In this document: positions 42,229 to 43,370 of the stretch, in pieces
How the letters are laid out: the number at the start of each line of letters is the position of its first letter
How positions within the stretch are numbered: the stretch's first letter is position 1
NCBI GenBank assembly: GCA_023484085.1
Contig: JAMDAS010000014.1
Span: forward strand, 1 to 43,370
DNA from: Candidatus Omnitrophota bacterium
GTDB taxonomy: Bacteria > Ratteibacteria > UBA8468 > B48-G9 > DTJG01
Direction: 5' to 3'
Length of the DNA stretch: 43,370 nt
Made by a program: the position numbers and the translations under genes
Notes under the pieces: generated by a model
What the model saw: only the letters and a program-made list of their open reading frames with translations
Database searches by the model: none
Told to the model about the DNA's origin: nothing

Positions 42229-42336
42229 ATGCGAAATGTAATGCAATGGAATGAAGTCCGCCAGTCCGCCAATCTTTTTGGAGGACGCCAATCCTTATGG
42301 CGGATAGAAAAAACAGAAAAGGTTTTACACTTATAG
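42229..42336 (+). CDS. Possible 35-residue leader ORF overlapping the prepilin start
   Basis: A GGGAGG site eight bases upstream of the ATG at 42229 opens a 35-codon frame ending at 42336, past the prepilin start in another frame. Its peptide ([19 protein letters not shown]...) resembles nothing I recognise. It could couple translation to the prepilin gene, or it could be the original N-terminus shifted out of frame. The ribosome site is better than that of the prepilin ORF itself, so it deserves listing despite doubt. Confidence 0.35.
   Translation: MRNVMQWNEVRQSANLFGGRQSLWRIEKTEKVLHL
42264..42302 (+). promoter_or_regulatory. Two consecutive hairpins at the prepilin start codon
   Basis: GTCCgCC...GGaGGAC (42264-42286) and CGCCA...TGGCG (42286-42302) form two adjacent hairpins. 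The second places the prepilin ATG (42297-42299) at its loop-stem boundary. The first resembles the TCCGCC...GGCGGA palindrome in repeat copy 2. They could control translation. Confidence 0.45.
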
Positions 42337-43145
42337 AGCTCCTGGTTGTCATTGCCATCATAGCGATTCTTGCAGCAATGTTACTACCAGCTCTGGCAAA
42401 GGCACGGGAAAAAGCAAGACAGGCAGTGGATATGGCAAATTTAAACCAGCTTGGGTTGGCAATGGCAATGTATCTGAATGACTACAATGGGTTTTATCCT
42501 GCATTTAATAGTTCTGGTGATTACTGGGGTAAGTGGGAGGTTTCTCAGGGGTACTCGGACCCGGGCAATTATGGGAATTGGTCGACATGGGTGCTATGGT
42601 TGTATCCATATGTAAAAAACTGGCATGTTTTCTATGACCCTGACTGGCTAAAATATGAAGACTTAACCGGTTCTAATACATTTATACACCCGCTATATCA
42701 GACTACTCAATATGGATATGATTATGAAGGAGGATATGGCTTCAATATGGGATTTGATAATAGTTTTCCAAATAACACCTATATAGGATTGAATAAAGTA
42801 TATATAACATCCCCTACGGTTTCAATTAATGAGAATCAGTTAACACATCCTGGAGAAACCCTGGAAATTGGAGAAACCGGACTGCCCTGGCAGTCTGTAT
42901 GGGGTGGCTCTGTTACATGGCAAGGTTATGGGTATGATTCACATTGGGTATACAGACATAATGGAGGGGCAGACCTGCTTTTCTGTGATGGTCACGTAAA
43001 GTGGTATAGCCAATCTGTTTTAGATAATAGTCAGTCTACTCTTCTAAGTTTTACTCCTACTTCGAATGATAATTCTAAATGGTATGGTTGGAATGGGTCC
43101 CAATATGACTGGCCATTTGCAACTAATCCTTCAGTAAGTTATTAA
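42297..43145 (+). CDS. Prepilin-like protein with H-X9-DG C-terminus
   Basis: This 282-residue protein starts with a prepilin leader: basic MADRKNRKG, cleavage before Phe10, then [24 protein letters not shown] with Glu14 at position +5. The rest is a Tyr/Trp/Gly/Asn-rich secreted domain. The C-terminus contains [17 protein letters not shown], the H-X9-DG signature of a prepilin-like family abundant in Planctomycetes, Lentisphaerae and related lineages. Such proteins occur in very many copies per genome in these groups; their exact role is unknown, perhaps pseudopilins. Export and processing by a prepilin peptidase are expected. The start codon lies in a hairpin. Confidence 0.9.
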   Translation: MADRKNRKGFTLIELLVVIAIIAILAAMLLPALAKAREKARQAVDMANLNQLGLAMAMYLNDYNGFYPAFNSSGDYWGKWEVSQGYSDPGNYGNWSTWVLWLYPYVKNWHVFYDPDWLKYEDLTGSNTFIHPLYQTTQYGYDYEGGYGFNMGFDNSFPNNTYIGLNKVYITSPTVSINENQLTHPGETLEIGETGLPWQSVWGGSVTWQGYGYDSHWVYRHNGGADLLFCDGHVKWYSQSVLDNSQSTLLSFTPTSNDNSKWYGWNGSQYDWPFATNPSVSY

Positions 43146-43179
43146 AAGATTTTTATTCAACTAAAACTTGGGGGATAAA

Positions 43180-43370
43180 ATGAGAAAATTTTTAATAGTG
43201 GGGATAATGTTTGGTTTATTATATTCTGCGGGATATGTATTTAGCAGTAATATAAGCAGCCAGAAGAAGCCGGCAATACTTTTCATAGGTGGAGGAGCAA
43301 CAGGAAATACCCCATTTTATACTATTGCAAGGGAATTGGCCAAGGAAGGATTCACAATAAATTCAGGAGA
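43180..43370 (+). CDS. Secreted protein, N-terminal part only (cut by window end)
   Basis: An ATG at 43180, 34 bases after the prepilin stop and preceded by GGGGG, opens a frame that runs off the window. The 63 visible residues begin with a signal peptide (MRKFLIVGIMFGLLYSAGYVFS) and then read KKPAILFIGGGATGNTPFYTIARELAKEGFTINSG. The pattern of a hydrophobic strand, glycine loop and helix suggests a Rossmann-like or glutamine-amidotransferase-like secreted fold, but I cannot name it. It is likely co-transcribed with the prepilin gene. Confidence 0.7.
   Translation, partial: MRKFLIVGIMFGLLYSAGYVFSSNISSQKKPAILFIGGGATGNTPFYTIARELAKEGFTINSG

Noticed and set aside
1-43370. CRISPR array
   Set aside because: The three long repeats are about 13-27 kb apart with no regular spacers, and no cas genes are present.

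Overview
This is a low-GC, gene-dense window with about forty protein genes, one tRNA and little intergenic DNA. It looks like an uncultured, anaerobic, diderm bacterium. The outer-membrane evidence is LpxB, an MsbA-type exporter and two HtrA-type periplasmic proteins. The anaerobic evidence is the B12-dependent ribonucleotide reductase, AckA/Pta and an Rrf2/Fe-S operon. The H-X9-DG prepilin suggests the PVC/Omnitrophota neighbourhood. That placement is an inference from gene content, not from a tree.

Layout. 143-10035 (minus) is one tightly packed run read from nagB to the MsbA-like exporter: nagB, pta, an alternative GlmU, an ACP, ackA, yggU, rsmE, a GT39 glycosyltransferase, lpxB, ABC exporter. 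It joins amino-sugar and acetyl supply to lipid A synthesis and export. 10312-13209 (minus) holds an active four-PDZ HtrA followed by a catalytically dead HtrA paralogue. 13390-16136 (minus) holds a solo coaB, a vapBC toxin-antitoxin pair and a PIG-L deacetylase. 16251-18631 (plus) holds an M24 pseudoenzyme and a long NfeD protease. 18609-23055 (minus) is a housekeeping operon, rplU-hflX-nrnA-truB-glmM. 23113-24261 is a GAF/HD-GYP protein. 24368-27275 (minus) is a five-gene operon, Rrf2-NifU-FmdE-like-HD/zinc ribbon-ferredoxin, with a palindrome over its promoter. nrdJ follows upstream of it.

29.7-34.2 kb is the accessory zone. It holds two DUF4143-type ATPases, tRNA-His with a duplicated 3' end and a hairpin-rich remnant, DoxX and a UroD-like protein. 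One ATPase gene is framed by an exact 25-bp direct repeat. 34191-36287 (plus) is a sulfur-transfer operon, nifU-larE-mnmA. 36297-40437 (minus) is a GAF-GAF-ANTAR regulator followed by mfd. The window ends with an AbiE toxin-antitoxin pair, a type IV-like prepilin and the start of a secreted protein.

The most unusual non-coding signal is a fold-back repeat present three times (1-127, 13227-13403, 40459-40612) with about 97% identity between two copies. It has terminal inverted repeats and an internal hairpin, always in the same orientation and next to starts or ends of minus-strand genes. A second theme is that some accessory genes have good sigma70-type promoters so close to the start codon that their mRNAs should be leaderless, whereas most core genes carry clear ribosome binding sites.
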